Of a stretch of 64,000 bases of DNA, positions 52,601 to 62,300 are shown piece after piece. A program made the position numbers and the translations under genes. Origin of the DNA: Fabrea salina (Eukaryota; Ciliophora; Heterotrichea; Heterotrichida; Fabreidae); NCBI GenBank assembly GCA_022984795.1, contig JALIHJ010000047.1:148774-212773 (forward strand), in the 5' to 3' direction. How positions within the stretch are numbered: the stretch's first letter is position 1; every line of letters starts with the position of its first letter. A model generated the notes under the pieces. The model saw only the letters and a list, made by a program, of their open reading frames with translations. It ran no database searches and was not told where the DNA came from.

Positions 52601-55600
52601 AAAGTCGTCAACTGGATCACATCCACCTGAAGGACAAAAGGGGTAGCAAGCTCCTTGAATAGGGAAGTGAGTAGGGCTACACTGAGTGCAGTGTGTGAAA
52701 AGAGGTGAAGTGCATGCATCACATCCTTTACTGCAGGAATCACAGGTCTCAGTTGACTCATTCCAGTAAAAGGTCGGGCTGCACTCACAGTCTGAAGGAT
52801 TAGAAGCATTTGCAATGCAGGTATTGCAACTCCCAACATAATCAGAGCACTCCAAACACTGTTGGTCTTCACACAAGTTACACTGAATGTCATTGCGCAC
52901 ACAACCCTTGGAACTACAAACACTCTCACACAGCACACAGTTAGTTCCATCCCAGTAACTGTCTATTCCACAGTTGGGCAAACAGTCTCCTGACAGAGGA
53001 CACTCACTACAGCCAGAGCAAGTAGTAGACAGTAGTGTGCTTGAGTCCTTTTCTGAATTGAACACTTTGACCTCCCATAGAAACCCAGTGAAGCCTGAGT
53101 TGTTGTCTCCTATTTTGAAGATAAAGGAGTCTTCTAGGTCTTTGAACCAGTCCTGGGCTAAGTTAGTGCTGTCTTGAAAGTTGGAGTTAGAAAAGACTTT
53201 GATATTGTAGTGGTCATTTTCTATGCGAGTCTGGACACTGATGAAGTTCCAGGAGTCTTGAGTCAGAGGGTCTGCAGTTGAGTGGGAAACTTGGGAGTTT
53301 GTTAGGAAAAGCCTTATGCTGACTTTAGGAGAGTAGTTGTCTAAATAGAGTCTTAGGTAGTTTACAGAGGAGCTGCTTTGCTTTGATAAAAGAGTTCCAC
53401 CTGGTGCCAGGGGGTTTATCCACATTGCTATTGTGAATTCAGGTGCCAGAGTAAGTAGTGGTGTAGTAACTGAATTGTAGGGTGGTAGTTGCATGTAAGA
53501 AGTGCCTGTGAAATAATAACCTCTGTCTTTGGCAGGAATGGGGTCAGTGGAGTCTGGAGTTGGGTAAAACTGATTGTTATTTCCTGTGAGCACTGGAATG
53601 GAGGACTGAGTGTCTGTGACAATGTTTTGAATGGCATGAGGTTGTAAGTGGAACACAAAGTCGTCAAGCGTGCTGCAATGACCTGAAGGACAAAAGGGAT
53701 GACAGATTCCTTGTATTGAAAAGTGAGTAGAGCTACACTGAGTGCAGTGTGTGAAAAGCGGTGAAGTGCATACATCACATCCTGGAGTGCATGCATGACA
53801 AGCTTTAACTGCTTCGTTTTTGTAGTATCCCAAATTACACTCACAGTTATTTCCATTGAAATATGCATTGGGTTGACACCGAGTGCACGACTTTCGTGAT
53901 TTATAGAACTCAGTGAAGTAACCACATGTACGACAAAGCTCATCAGCACAAAGTCTGCAATTTTCAGGTCTCACACATCCTTCAGTGCACTCAGCTTTGC
54001 AAGGAGAGCACCCAGTTCCATCAATGTACTGGTCTAATTCGCAGTTACTAGGGCAAATCTTTTCAGTTGGACAAAACCCAGAACACTCAGAAGGACAGTC
54101 TGTTTTAGAGAATCCTTCTGCTTCCATTCCGTGGATACTGTATATTCTGATGCTCCACAAAAACCCTACGAAAGAATTGGTATCATTCCCCAAAAATAGT
54201 TCAAATCCAACTTGCTTATTATCTAAAAAGAATGTTGCCCCAGAAGTAGTATAATCATGCTCATGAGTGTCATTTACTTTCAGCAGAAACTTAGTTTTTC
54301 CGTCGTCAAGAATTTCTCCAGAAACAGAAAAGTAAGTCCAAGTGTCTTTAAAGCTAGAGGTGCTTTCCAAAGAACCTGTTTCCCCTGACTCAGTTTCAAT
54401 GTTGACTTGTAGCTTTTCTGAGGCGAACTTAAGAACAGGCTCAGTGTAGCCTTTACTCAGCAAGATTCCATCTTCTTTGAGTCTAATCCACCCCAAAATA
54501 GTGAATTGAGGTCCTATGACGAAGTTCCTCTTTTTACCAGTAGAATATTGATTAAAGTAGTATCCTCTAAGTTTAGACGGATAAGGCTCTTTTGTGAAAC
54601 TGAAATTTTTCGTTCTGACAAGATTGTTAAAGTCAGCTCCTAGACCAAGCCTATTTCCATCCACAAATTCACATTTCCTATCTGTAATGTTGGTTTCTAG
54701 CCCATTTGGACAATCCTCCACACACATAAACTCATCTAGAAGGAAAAAGCCAACCATGCAGCTAGTACATTCATAGTACTCATCCCCTGAACAACTTTTG
54801 CAGCCATCAAAGCAAATATCGCATCTAGGGATATCCTCCACACAAAGGTACTGATCTCCATCAACACAAGCATTTAGGGTGTCAGTAAAGCAAGGAGTGA
54901 AGATTCCACTCCATGTACAGCTTCCACAGTTAGTGTAACCAGAAGTATTTGGAGGCCCAGTAGTTGCTCCTGAAAGATCGACTTTATTTTGCCACAACTT
55001 GAACTTGTATATGATGCCTTCTCCAACAAAGTCTCCTATAAAAAAGTGCAGCAAATTAGTTTGTCTAAAAATGTTCTCGAAAGTGTGGGTTTCCACAGGA
55101 CTACCATCCTTGTAAGACTTTAGAGTAGTGGTAAAAGAAAACTTACAACTAAACCCTATTTCAGACCAGATATTAGAGGGTATGGAGTTTGCAATTCTTG
55201 ATGAGTTGTAAGTCCCATAGATATTTTTAAGGTCTAGTTTCATTCCTGAGTTGTCAATCACTAATTCAGACCATTTTCCCAGAATGTTTCCTGATATGTG
55301 GTAAATCCACAACTTAATGCTAAAGGTATGGTATAGGTAGACTTGATTTTTGGATTTGAGGAATTTTTCGTAGTTGTAGTAAGCTCCTCTTCCTTTAAGT
55401 GGAACTACATCGTCTTTTTGAGGGTTGGTGCTTGGAAAGCAGGTTGAAGCATCTGACCCGCTTTGGAAGTAAGTGTAAGAGCAAGAACTTCTGTCAAAGT
55501 TTTCTTCTAGCACAGAGCCTATTGGAAGTGATTCCATATGACTGGTACAATCAAACCCAAAAGGACAGTTAAGCATGCAAACTCCCTGGACTGAAGAACC

Positions 55601-56494
55601 CGACTTGCAACCACCTCCACAAATCCAAGTGTCTATAGCATTTCCTTTGCATTGATTGTCATGCTTTCCATCATAACTATTGCTTGGCACAGTAAAAGGC
55701 TCATCAGTCTCAGAGTTCCTAAAAAGAACCCTATACAAAAGGCCCACGAATCCATCAACATCACTTTTGCCTATTACCCATTCAACAGGCGTTGAGTCAA
55801 ACTGGAAGCTAAGCCAACAGTTTTCTATAGTGGTTGTGTTTTTTTGGCTGCCATCGATGAGCCCTTTCAAGGTGCAGGTATTCTCATCAACTTGCTGCAT
55901 CATAATGGTCACCTTTTCCCACTCAGAAGCTTGACCTTGAATACTTAAGTTCCCAGTCTGATAAGTTCCGTCTACAGTGCTGGTATACTTAGTCGTAAAC
56001 AAGGTCCAGTTCCCTCCAGACCTGTCAACCTTATAATGGACTGCAGAGTCCACCATAGTTATAATTCTTCCGTCCTCTAAAGGCTTTATCCAATGGATTA
56101 AGGTGTTACTGAGCCCAGGAAAGAACTCTTGAGTTGACTTGTAAGAAGACTGCTCCACAAAGTAGTAGCCCCTTTCTTCGGTAGGACTGGGATCCGCCCT
56201 ATGAATTAATTCAACACCTGTAAGGTCTGTACTCTGAGTGAAGTCGTTGATAGTTTTGATTTGTATGTCAGTGTTTTCGTAGAATTTGACGTCAAAAACA
56301 TCGTTGAGGGTGTCTGGACACACACAAGAAGATGAACTTTCAGTACACCCAGTGGGACATGCTTTCAAACAAATGCCTTCAAGTAAGTAATAACTTGGGT
56401 CACAGTTAGTGCAGGGGCTTTCGTTTGAATCAGAGCAAAACGGGTAAGCAGGTATAGTAACAATTAAAGCTAATAAGAAATAACTCGCTATCAT
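49658..56494 (-). CDS. Giant modular surface protein with LamG-like repeats and multi-TM C-terminus (2278 aa)
   Basis: A signal peptide (MIASYFLLALIVTIPA) is followed by alternating Cys-rich growth-factor-receptor/furin-like stretches and at least five LamG/ConA-like domains, each with a KxRGYYF...FTIAMWI pattern. Adjacent LamG units repeat with a ~1056-nt period and contain a 77-nt perfectly repeated segment (52500-52576 and 53556-53632). Further Cys-rich repeats and a beta-rich domain precede about seven to nine TM helices (residues about 1880-2230), including FYKTWGSLFYELK and FLVFLVALRPYKD, a pattern that resembles TRP-like/polycystin-related protist proteins. A receptor, adhesion or mechanosensory role is inference. 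It is a paralogue of the gene at 57449-61460. Confidence 0.9.
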   Translation of the reverse strand: MIASYFLLALIVTIPAYPFCSDSNESPCTNCDPSYYLLEGICLKACPTGCTESSSSCVCPDTLNDVFDVKFYENTDIQIKTINDFTQSTDLTGVELIHRADPSPTEERGYYFVEQSSYKSTQEFFPGLSNTLIHWIKPLEDGRIITMVDSAVHYKVDRSGGNWTLFTTKYTSTVDGTYQTGNLSIQGQASEWEKVTIMMQQVDENTCTLKGLIDGSQKNTTTIENCWLSFQFDSTPVEWVIGKSDVDGFVGLLYRVLFRNSETDEPFTVPSNSYDGKHDNQCKGNAIDTWICGGGCKSGSSVQGVCMLNCPFGFDCTSHMESLPIGSVLEENFDRSSCSYTYFQSGSDASTCFPSTNPQKDDVVPLKGRGAYYNYEKFLKSKNQVYLYHTFSIKLWIYHISGNILGKWSELVIDNSGMKLDLKNIYGTYNSSRIANSIPSNIWSEIGFSCKFSFTTTLKSYKDGSPVETHTFENIFRQTNLLHFFIGDFVGEGIIYKFKLWQNKVDLSGATTGPPNTSGYTNCGSCTWSGIFTPCFTDTLNACVDGDQYLCVEDIPRCDICFDGCKSCSGDEYYECTSCMVGFFLLDEFMCVEDCPNGLETNITDRKCEFVDGNRLGLGADFNNLVRTKNFSFTKEPYPSKLRGYYFNQYSTGKKRNFVIGPQFTILGWIRLKEDGILLSKGYTEPVLKFASEKLQVNIETESGETGSLESTSSFKDTWTYFSVSGEILDDGKTKFLLKVNDTHEHDYTTSGATFFLDNKQVGFELFLGNDTNSFVGFLWSIRIYSIHGMEAEGFSKTDCPSECSGFCPTEKICPSNCELDQYIDGTGCSPCKAECTEGCVRPENCRLCADELCRTCGYFTEFYKSRKSCTRCQPNAYFNGNNCECNLGYYKNEAVKACHACTPGCDVCTSPLFTHCTQCSSTHFSIQGICHPFCPSGHCSTLDDFVFHLQPHAIQNIVTDTQSSIPVLTGNNNQFYPTPDSTDPIPAKDRGYYFTGTSYMQLPPYNSVTTPLLTLAPEFTIAMWINPLAPGGTLLSKQSSSSVNYLRLYLDNYSPKVSIRLFLTNSQVSHSTADPLTQDSWNFISVQTRIENDHYNIKVFSNSNFQDSTNLAQDWFKDLEDSFIFKIGDNNSGFTGFLWEVKVFNSEKDSSTLLSTTCSGCSECPLSGDCLPNCGIDSYWDGTNCVLCESVCSSKGCVRNDIQCNLCEDQQCLECSDYVGSCNTCIANASNPSDCECSPTFYWNESTETCDSCSKGCDACTSPLFTHCTQCSPTHFPIQGACYPFCPSGGCDPVDDFVFHLQPHTIQNIVTDTQSSIPVLTGNNNQFYPTPGVHDPIPAKDRGYYFDGSAYMQLAASPSLALAPQFTVTMWIRPTANSGTLITKQRDSSGVDTKFKVSLNSKQPQVDLDLTSTPHSSTDSVEEGWNFLAVGTHRNLAVPEFRVSAYLNTTQVISGTLGNDWLVDLENSYLFSIGAEHSDQTTFNNFYTGFLWEVRIYNSHRDPTTLLESSNCDSCSFCPIDNQDQCLPNCLITDFWNGNECVECDSECTDGCSRQNTCNLCKDSMCFICRGFEQGDCTQCKPNASGNPCLCNEGYGLDRLNLTCIECGRSNSSEVIDNKCYCADGYFNTDSAGIDCQKCSLECSLLDLDTVSCDAKHSFRSFSGDCACEDGYFLEKSISECLRCYPTCETCWGPEHNNCLSCDGLYLYEDGTCKPCPDGTYLEGTECLKCMELCMVCEDQIECLECPEHSFMNSNKTCSCEEGFSAANNTCECLNGFITNELCIKFHSNLTSDKDNLLTLTFSEELESSLTQENIAIQLQNKSIEYTYSFKEVNKTKYEIDLDFKSYVSEGEVATLEFLSEVHSISGFIINSSNLQTQLSLFNPDDQTTQEAQDTAQTTTFIGTGVSGVVGVLSLNPSAIWQVLNTVQILTYISISSNPLTPTLKGHFTGLSLIKRIPRVVNYSSDNESLNTQDYSREYGFDSNLFVLNANGSMIILLGLLASWLLIWAISKIRVGWIQSATRFLLSKFKFSILIRYWIQTYLDLVIPCLIQFTSLPQIKIEVVSSFLVGCLFLVLLAATPLALILFLNSKKDQVQPDSTDSEFYKTWGSLFYELKCDTTMRTLTYPFFILKRLLFAASLILLNEFPLVQGVVNLLLMLGFLVFLVALRPYKDIVTQTISIAVEIGVTLIFGLVLYYLQDSEDWGSTLETVILRISNGLMIIQSLGAVVGLGVKLHSWCRRTTPVEGISTQQETIMAHQNNLESTPEACNSEKPEFN

Positions 56495-56609
56495 ACTTAA
56501 TATTGAATGTCTACTTTATTCAGAAATTGAAACACTACTGTGAAATACTTCCCTATAGAATCTAACTCACTTCACTGCAGCTACAGTTGTTTCTTTCATA
56601 GCTGCAAAT

Positions 56610-56628
56610 CCCCCGAAAACTGCACTAA
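56610..56628 (+). repeat. 19-nt imperfect direct repeat, left copy
   Basis: CCCCCGAAAACTGCACTAA recurs at 57114-57132 with one C/T difference, 504 nt apart, bracketing the small KRPKG-tail ORF and the GC-richer segment after it. Confidence 0.8.
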
Positions 56629-56642
56629 TTAATTAAATGTCT
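56626..56642 (+). repeat. 17-nt direct repeat, left copy (element 1), contains the ORF start
   Basis: TAATTAATTAAATGTCT, including the ATG and second codon of the 67-residue ORF. It is repeated perfectly at 56848-56864, 8 nt after that ORF's stop. Confidence 0.85.
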
Positions 56643-56840
56643 AACATAGCAATATACAGTAAAAAGTTCGAAAAGCAAGCAAGGGACGAAAAACTAAACA
56701 TGAAACATTTAGACAATGCAATAAAAAACTTCGCAGACTCCATACACCGGAAGAGGAATTGCAGGTGCAACAGAAAGAGACCCACCACGCAACAACCCTT
56801 CACTGGAACCAAAAAAAGGCCCAAGGGCTCGATAAAGTAA
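56637..56840 (+). CDS. Small basic protein with KRPKG tail (67 aa)
   Basis: The N-terminal half is helical and charged (MSNIAIYSKKFEKQARDEKL, then LDNAIKNFADSIH). The C-terminal half is basic with two Cys (RKRNCRCNRKRP) and ends GTKKRPKGSIK. The C-terminal ~28 residues align with the end of the ORF at 47941-48603, with shared nucleotide blocks such as AAAAAGGCCCAAGGGCT. Nucleic-acid binding would suit the composition, but no family is recognised. It lies in the spacer between two giant surface-protein genes, bracketed by direct repeats. Confidence 0.55.
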   Translation: MSNIAIYSKKFEKQARDEKLNMKHLDNAIKNFADSIHRKRNCRCNRKRPTTQQPFTGTKKRPKGSIK

Positions 56841-56847
56841 TAAATAA

Positions 56848-56864
56848 TAATTAATTAAATGTCT
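56848..56864 (+). repeat. 17-nt direct repeat, right copy (element 1)
   Basis: Second copy of TAATTAATTAAATGTCT. Its ATG opens a 23-codon reading frame (MSHGYPIALKPSPRVALPLC...). The AT-richness makes part of the repeat less surprising than in element 2. Confidence 0.8.
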
Positions 56865-57448
56865 CATGGATACCCAATAGCTCTAAAGCCTTCACCCCGC
56901 GTCGCATTACCGCTATGCATACGAGTATAAGGGTCTGGGCCTGACGGTTTTTATTGGACCTGCGCCGCCATTAAATCGATCTTCCAGGTACGTCAGCACT
57001 TCATTGAGTCCTCATGTTACAGCCACCTAGGAAGCCTTCGTCCACATCAGTAGCTGACATGCTTCACCACGCCCTTTCTGATCAGAAATTCAGGGAATTT
57101 CTTCTCATCTGACCCCCCGAAAACTGCATTAAAAATTTATTTTCTAACCCATTTGCACTACAAATCCATTTTTGAATTTCTTCAACAACTTAATTAAAGG
57201 GAATTATAAGCGAATTTACGTCTAAAAGTTGATGTTTACAGCAGCACTCAGAATAGACTGTGCTGATTTAACTCTAACAATTCTCAAAGTTGATTCTTAG
57301 TTATCCTGGTTTCGACTTGCTTTATTGAGACTCTAACTTTAAAGTCAATAACAGTTAGGTAGAATAAGCTTGTTTTAGTACTTAACTTAAGACAATCGAA
57401 GGAGAAACAGACTATTTAAGACAGGCTTTTAATAAGTCTAATGGTAAG
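56865..57448. other. Intergenic region with a GC-richer island, no confident gene
   Basis: Positions about 56865-57113 look distinctly richer in G+C than the AT-rich flanks. They contain only short frames, such as a 23-codon one at 56861 and a 32-codon one that starts MLQPPRKPSS and ends TGA near 57111. A structured RNA is possible but no known class is recognised. The remainder (57133-57448) is AT-rich. It includes TTTGAATTTCTTCAACAAC near 57173-57191, also found near 62013, upstream of the second giant gene. Confidence 0.5.
57114..57132 (+). repeat. 19-nt imperfect direct repeat, right copy
   Basis: CCCCCGAAAACTGCATTAA, 18 of 19 positions identical to 56610-56628. Confidence 0.8.
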
Positions 57449-60400
57449 TTATGGCTTCCTGAAGAATAACATAGGGTCTCTTCTTGGTTCTTGAATTGCT
57501 TCAACTGGTTCTGAGTTGGTTTGTTGTCCTGTAAGTGTTTCGTTTTTGCGCTTTTTGACTAGTTGGACTATAGTCTTGATGAAAATAGCTACTGAAGCTA
57601 GAGTCTGTGCAGCCATTGCTGCATAAGTTAAGTACATAACTGAGTCTTGAAGAGTAGACCTGACTGTGTCAGAAAGATCAGAGTAGAGAATAGGCAGCAG
57701 AATGAAGATTAGGCAGATGAAACCTTCTGAAAAGGAGTTAGAAATCTGCAGTATGAACTCAGAGTAAGGCCTCACTGCTACCAAAAATATCCACCAACCC
57801 ACCATCACTAGGACATTCAGGATTGCTTGGACTGCTTGGTAGTTGCTGAGTAGCATAAGACTGAGTATATAAACTATTCTTTTGAGGGTGTAAAAGGTGT
57901 AGAAGTACTTGGAGTAGGAGTCTTCGTCTATTTTGAACTCATAGAAAAGCGATCCCCAGATCTTGTAAAAGGCAGACTGTTCTGTGAGTTGGCTGATCTC
58001 ACGTGTTCTGTTTCTGATGAATCTGAACACCCAAAAAGGCGTAAATATAATGATAAGTGCCAAGAGTATTGAAAGAAAATAACTGAAAATAGGGAAGTAG
58101 CTTAACGAAGGAATGTTCAAAAGCTGAATAGTACAGCCAATGCACATTTCTAGGAATGCTTCTACCCAGAACCTAAGGACTACTCCGTACCTGTACTCTC
58201 CCAGAATCTTGGTGAAGAACTTTTTGACTCTCCTGCTTTTGCACTCACTGAGCATCCAAATAAAGGGCAAGAAAACCAGCACTGCCAGAAGAGTTGTGAT
58301 GGACTGGCCAGTGCTCAGAAAGATGTAGCTCGACTCAAAGCCGTAGTCGTAAGAAGCCTGGTGCTGGTTCTTGAAGGAACTGCCATCAAACACATACTCG
58401 AAAGCATTGGGCACTGGAGAGATGTCGTTCATGGCCTTGAAGAAGCCGTAAAGCATGGGGTTGAGTGGGTAGGCAGCTATGGGGATGTAGGAAAGTATCT
58501 GGAGGGTGTTGATTATGCTCCAAAGTCCTGCAGGGTTGGGACTCAAGAAACTAGAAGCCAAACCAGTGGAGAGCACTGCTGAGGTAGTGGCTTCTGAAGT
58601 CCTGACTCCTTTCTGGGTTTCTGCAGAGGAAGGGTCGTACTCGTTCAAGTTGCCTTTCAAGGACTCTTCGTAAAGTACTTCGTCCTTGGTGCTTGTAATA
58701 GCAGTAGAGTTGTAGAACTCGAGGGTGAAGGGTTTGTCCTGGGGAATCTTTTGTTCAGTGAGCAAGTCAATCATTACACTTCTGTTGTTCCTTCTTTCCA
58801 TTGCTACAGTGAAGTCTAGGTCTTGGATGAGGACTCTGTAGTCACTGCTGGACAGGTTCCTTCGAAGGTCTTCAGTGAAGGAGAGAGTCAGTTTGTTGTT
58901 TTCAGAAACTTCTACTGAGGCGTGGAAGTAGTTCTGCACACAACTAGACTGGTTCTTTGCAAAGCCAACTTCGCACTTACAAATATTGTTTGAGTTCAAA
59001 GCAGCGTTCTCCACACAAGTCAAACAGTTGGAGTAGTCTGTGCAGCTTGTGCATAACTCAGGACACTCCTCACAGGTACTCTGGGCTAAGTAAGTGCCTT
59101 CAGGACAAGCTTGGCAAGTGCCATCGGTGCTCAAGTACAAGTTGTTGTTGCAGGAAGTGCAGTTGTTGTTGTTGGGACCGTTGCAGGTTTTGCAGGAAGA
59201 GTGGCATTCTGAGCACTGGGACACCTCTGCAAAGTAACCTTCTTGGCACTCACAGGGAGATCCTTTAGCGTTCAGCACACACTCTGAGCAAGTCCAAGTT
59301 TGGAAGTCGGAACAAACTCTGCAGAGTTGGTCAGCACACAAGTTACAACTTTGGTCGTTCACACAGCCTCCAGTGCACTGCGAGTTGCAAGTGTCACAGT
59401 CCGTGGAGTTCCAGTATTCAGTTATGCCACACACCGGCAAGCATTCGTCAGAGTTATCGATGGGGCAGTGAGTGCAGGTTTTGCAGTTGGAAGACTGCAC
59501 CAAAGTGTTGGGGTCTTTGTGGGAGTTGTAGAGTTTGGTTTCCCAAATGAAGCCAGAAAAGAAGTCAGTGAAGGTGTTGGGTCCACTTAAAGCTGCGCCC
59601 AGTAGCAAGTAGTAGTTGTCTTGGAAGTCTTCGAGCCAGTTTTCTCCCAAACTTACTGAGTCAGTGCAGGTAGTGTTTACTTGGACTTGGAGTTTGAACT
59701 GTGGAGTAGAGTCAATGCTTGTAGAGACTGTGAGGAAGTTCCAGTCTTGGTTCAAGGCACAGGTGGCTTTGTAGGGTGTGTAGCCTGGAATTTCTAAGTA
59801 AACTTTAGGGTAGTTAGCATCAAGTTCTACTGCAATTGACTTGGTGTGGGGAGCAGTGTTCCTTTGTTTAGAGAACAGAGTGCCAGAGGTTGAGGTTGGT
59901 TTGACCCACATGCTCAAAGTAAACTTGGGCGAGATCACTAAAGTAGGACTGCAGTCTGTTTCACACTTATAGTGCATGTGAGAAGTTCCACTGAAAAAGT
60001 AACCCCTTCCTTTAGCTGGGTAGGGGTCTCCCTGTGCGAAATCGGGGTAAAAGGAAGTGTCAGGGCCAGTTGAGAAAGGGATGGATGACCTAGAGTCAGT
60101 CACCACGTCTTGTATGTAGTGAGGTTGTAGGTGGAAGACAAAGTCATCAGATAAGTCACAGACTCCGGAATTAGGGGAATAGCCGGAAGGACAGTAGGGA
60201 TGGCACACCTCGTTAACTAAGTAATAGTTGAGTGAGCATTGAACGCAATCGTTAAATTCAGGTCCAGTACATGCACCAGAGCAACTTGAATTGCATGTGA
60301 GACTATACTCACAAATTTCCAGAGTAGAGCTCCATGAATAGTTATTGTTGCATTTACAGTCTGAAGTATCTGATGCATGGTCAATGCAAGATTGGCAGTC

Positions 60401-61460
60401 TGAAAAATTATTGCAAGTTTGACACAACTGATCATCGCAAAGGTTGCAGGAAGTGTCAGCTCTAACACAGCCATACTGGCAGTTATCGTGACATGGCTTG
60501 CAAGAACCAGCATCCCAGTATTGATTTATATCACAAGTAGGCAAGCAGTTATTTGAATTGCCATTTGGACAATGGGAACAGCCACCTAAGCAATCAGAAG
60601 ACTGCAGCAAACTAGAAGTGTCGTGGTTAGATTTTGAAGTCCCAGAAAAAGCCGTGGAAAAAAAAGCTTATGCCTGAAGACCCTTTAAGGGCCCCGATGA
60701 TGCATGTATGGCCACTAACTACATCCTGGTAGAATTCTTGGTTGTTTTTAGCCATTAAAGTCCCTATCGAAGAGTCATCGATCGAAACAGAAACTCCAAA
60801 TTTTGGACTATCTGCAGTTGACTTTAGCACAAAAAGGCTCCACTGATCAATATACAGAGCAGAAGGGAAGTCTATATCGATTTTGCTGGTTATCTTTCCA
60901 TAAAACTGGCCTTTGACCCTGTCTCCATCTAAGTAAACTACAATGTAGGTATTTTGAGAAGAATCCCGCCTATAAAATAATATATTCGTAGTTATTGACT
61001 TAGGCATAATCCATAAAGCCATAGTAAATAGGGGAGACAACTTTAGCTCCTTACCTCCATTACTAGAGTGAGGAGACAACTGCATGTAAGAAGACACTCC
61101 ATCAAAGTAATAGCCTCTATCTTTTGTGGCAATAGGGTCAGTGGAGTGGTAGTCGGGGTAAAAGTTATTGTTTTCACCCGTTAAAATTGGAATGGAGTTT
61201 TTGGCATCATAAACTATATCAGCCATCACACTATCTAGTTTCATGTGGAACACAAGGTCGTCTGAACCAGGAGTGCATGAAGTGCCTGAAACTTCTGTGA
61301 ACCCAGTTGGGCAGTAATCGATACACATGCCCTGAACATTGTAGTAACCAGTAGCACAAGTTGAGCAACCATTGATGTTTTCATTAGAGATAGCTGCACA
61401 ATTATCAGGAATTGCTGTGACAAACTGGGTGAATAACAAAGCTAAGACAATCTTTGCCAT
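57449..61460 (-). CDS. Giant modular surface protein paralogue, interrupted by a frameshift
   Basis: The N-terminal segment (61460-60627) has a signal peptide (MAKIVLALLFTQFVTA), a short Cys-rich part and a LamG-like domain ending GFFWDFKI, then TAA. The frame resumes at +1 immediately after (NHDTSSLLQSSDC...), exactly where the paralogue continues (WEVRIYNSHRDPTTLL). The rest (to 57449) holds two more LamG-like domains, Cys-rich repeats, a beta-rich domain and about seven to nine TM helices, including FYKIWGSLFYEFK and FLVAVRPYSE. No GT-AG intron of 15-16 nt explains the shift. It may be a disabled gene, a programmed +1 frameshift at ATC-TAA, or a sequence error. Roughly 1330 residues if joined. 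Confidence 0.8.
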
Positions 61461-62300
61461 ATTTTATTCCCCAGTTTATAAATAACTTTACGGGAGTTAA
61501 ACAACTTCAATCCGAACTTAGTTTCTCTCCTGGTTTTTTCCTTGTTGAGTATTTCACAAAAGTTGATACACCACCTTAAGGCTTGTTTATCATATTTGAA
61601 TTATTTTCCCGCCAAACGCATAAGAGTTTTCATTTTCCTTTCGAAAAGAACCTAAGTGCTCCAAGGGCTTGAGTCAGAAAGCTTACTTCTGCACATTGGG
61701 AGTTTAACACTTGCCAACCTGAGCTTATGCTTCATAGAGCGTGAGGCTGTTCGTAGAATTATTTCCCATTATTCAAGCACTTGGATTGGTATTGCAAGTT
61801 GAAAATTGAAACCTGTTCTACTGTGGTTTGCTTTGTAGGTTCATAGAAAAGCTACGCTTTGGTCTTCCAAATAATTAAACACAGTTATGGAATTAAAGTG
61901 ATCTTAGAATCAATTTTAAGTTTTAAGGAAAGGAATTAGTCGGATTGACTAGTTTACTTGGCGAGCACAGTACTAAGAACACTCAGAATCACTCTTAAGT
62001 CTATTCAAACCATTTGAATTTCTTCAACAACCTTGTTAGTAAATCTGACTCGAAATGGGTATTAATTCTAGTGATAGAAACTACCCAAGCTCCTATTGCA
62101 ATTACTAGACTGCATAGGACTGAGGTAACTAACTTAGTAATTTATTGATTATTATTTCTTTGGAGGTGGTGAATAAATCAATTACCTCAAACTTTAAACA
62201 AAACCCATTATGCCTAACTTGCACAGTTAGTCGACACATAAATCTTTAACTACATTGTTTAGCCTTTTATTGTAATGTTTTTTTTGAAGCTTGCTCTTTT
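61461..62300. other. Subtelomeric non-coding region, 840 nt
   Basis: AT-rich with no convincing frame or RNA gene. It contains TTTGAATTTCTTCAACAAC near 62013, shared with the spacer upstream of the other giant gene, suggesting that the tandem duplication included upstream sequence. The promoter of the 57449-61460 gene presumably lies in its left part. Confidence 0.5.

Noticed and set aside
60600-60720. A 16-nt intron to explain the frameshift in the second giant gene
   Set aside because: No GT...AG pair of 16 nt with suitable phase exists here; the only near candidate (GTCTTCAGGCATAAG) is 15 nt, lies upstream and does not change the frame.
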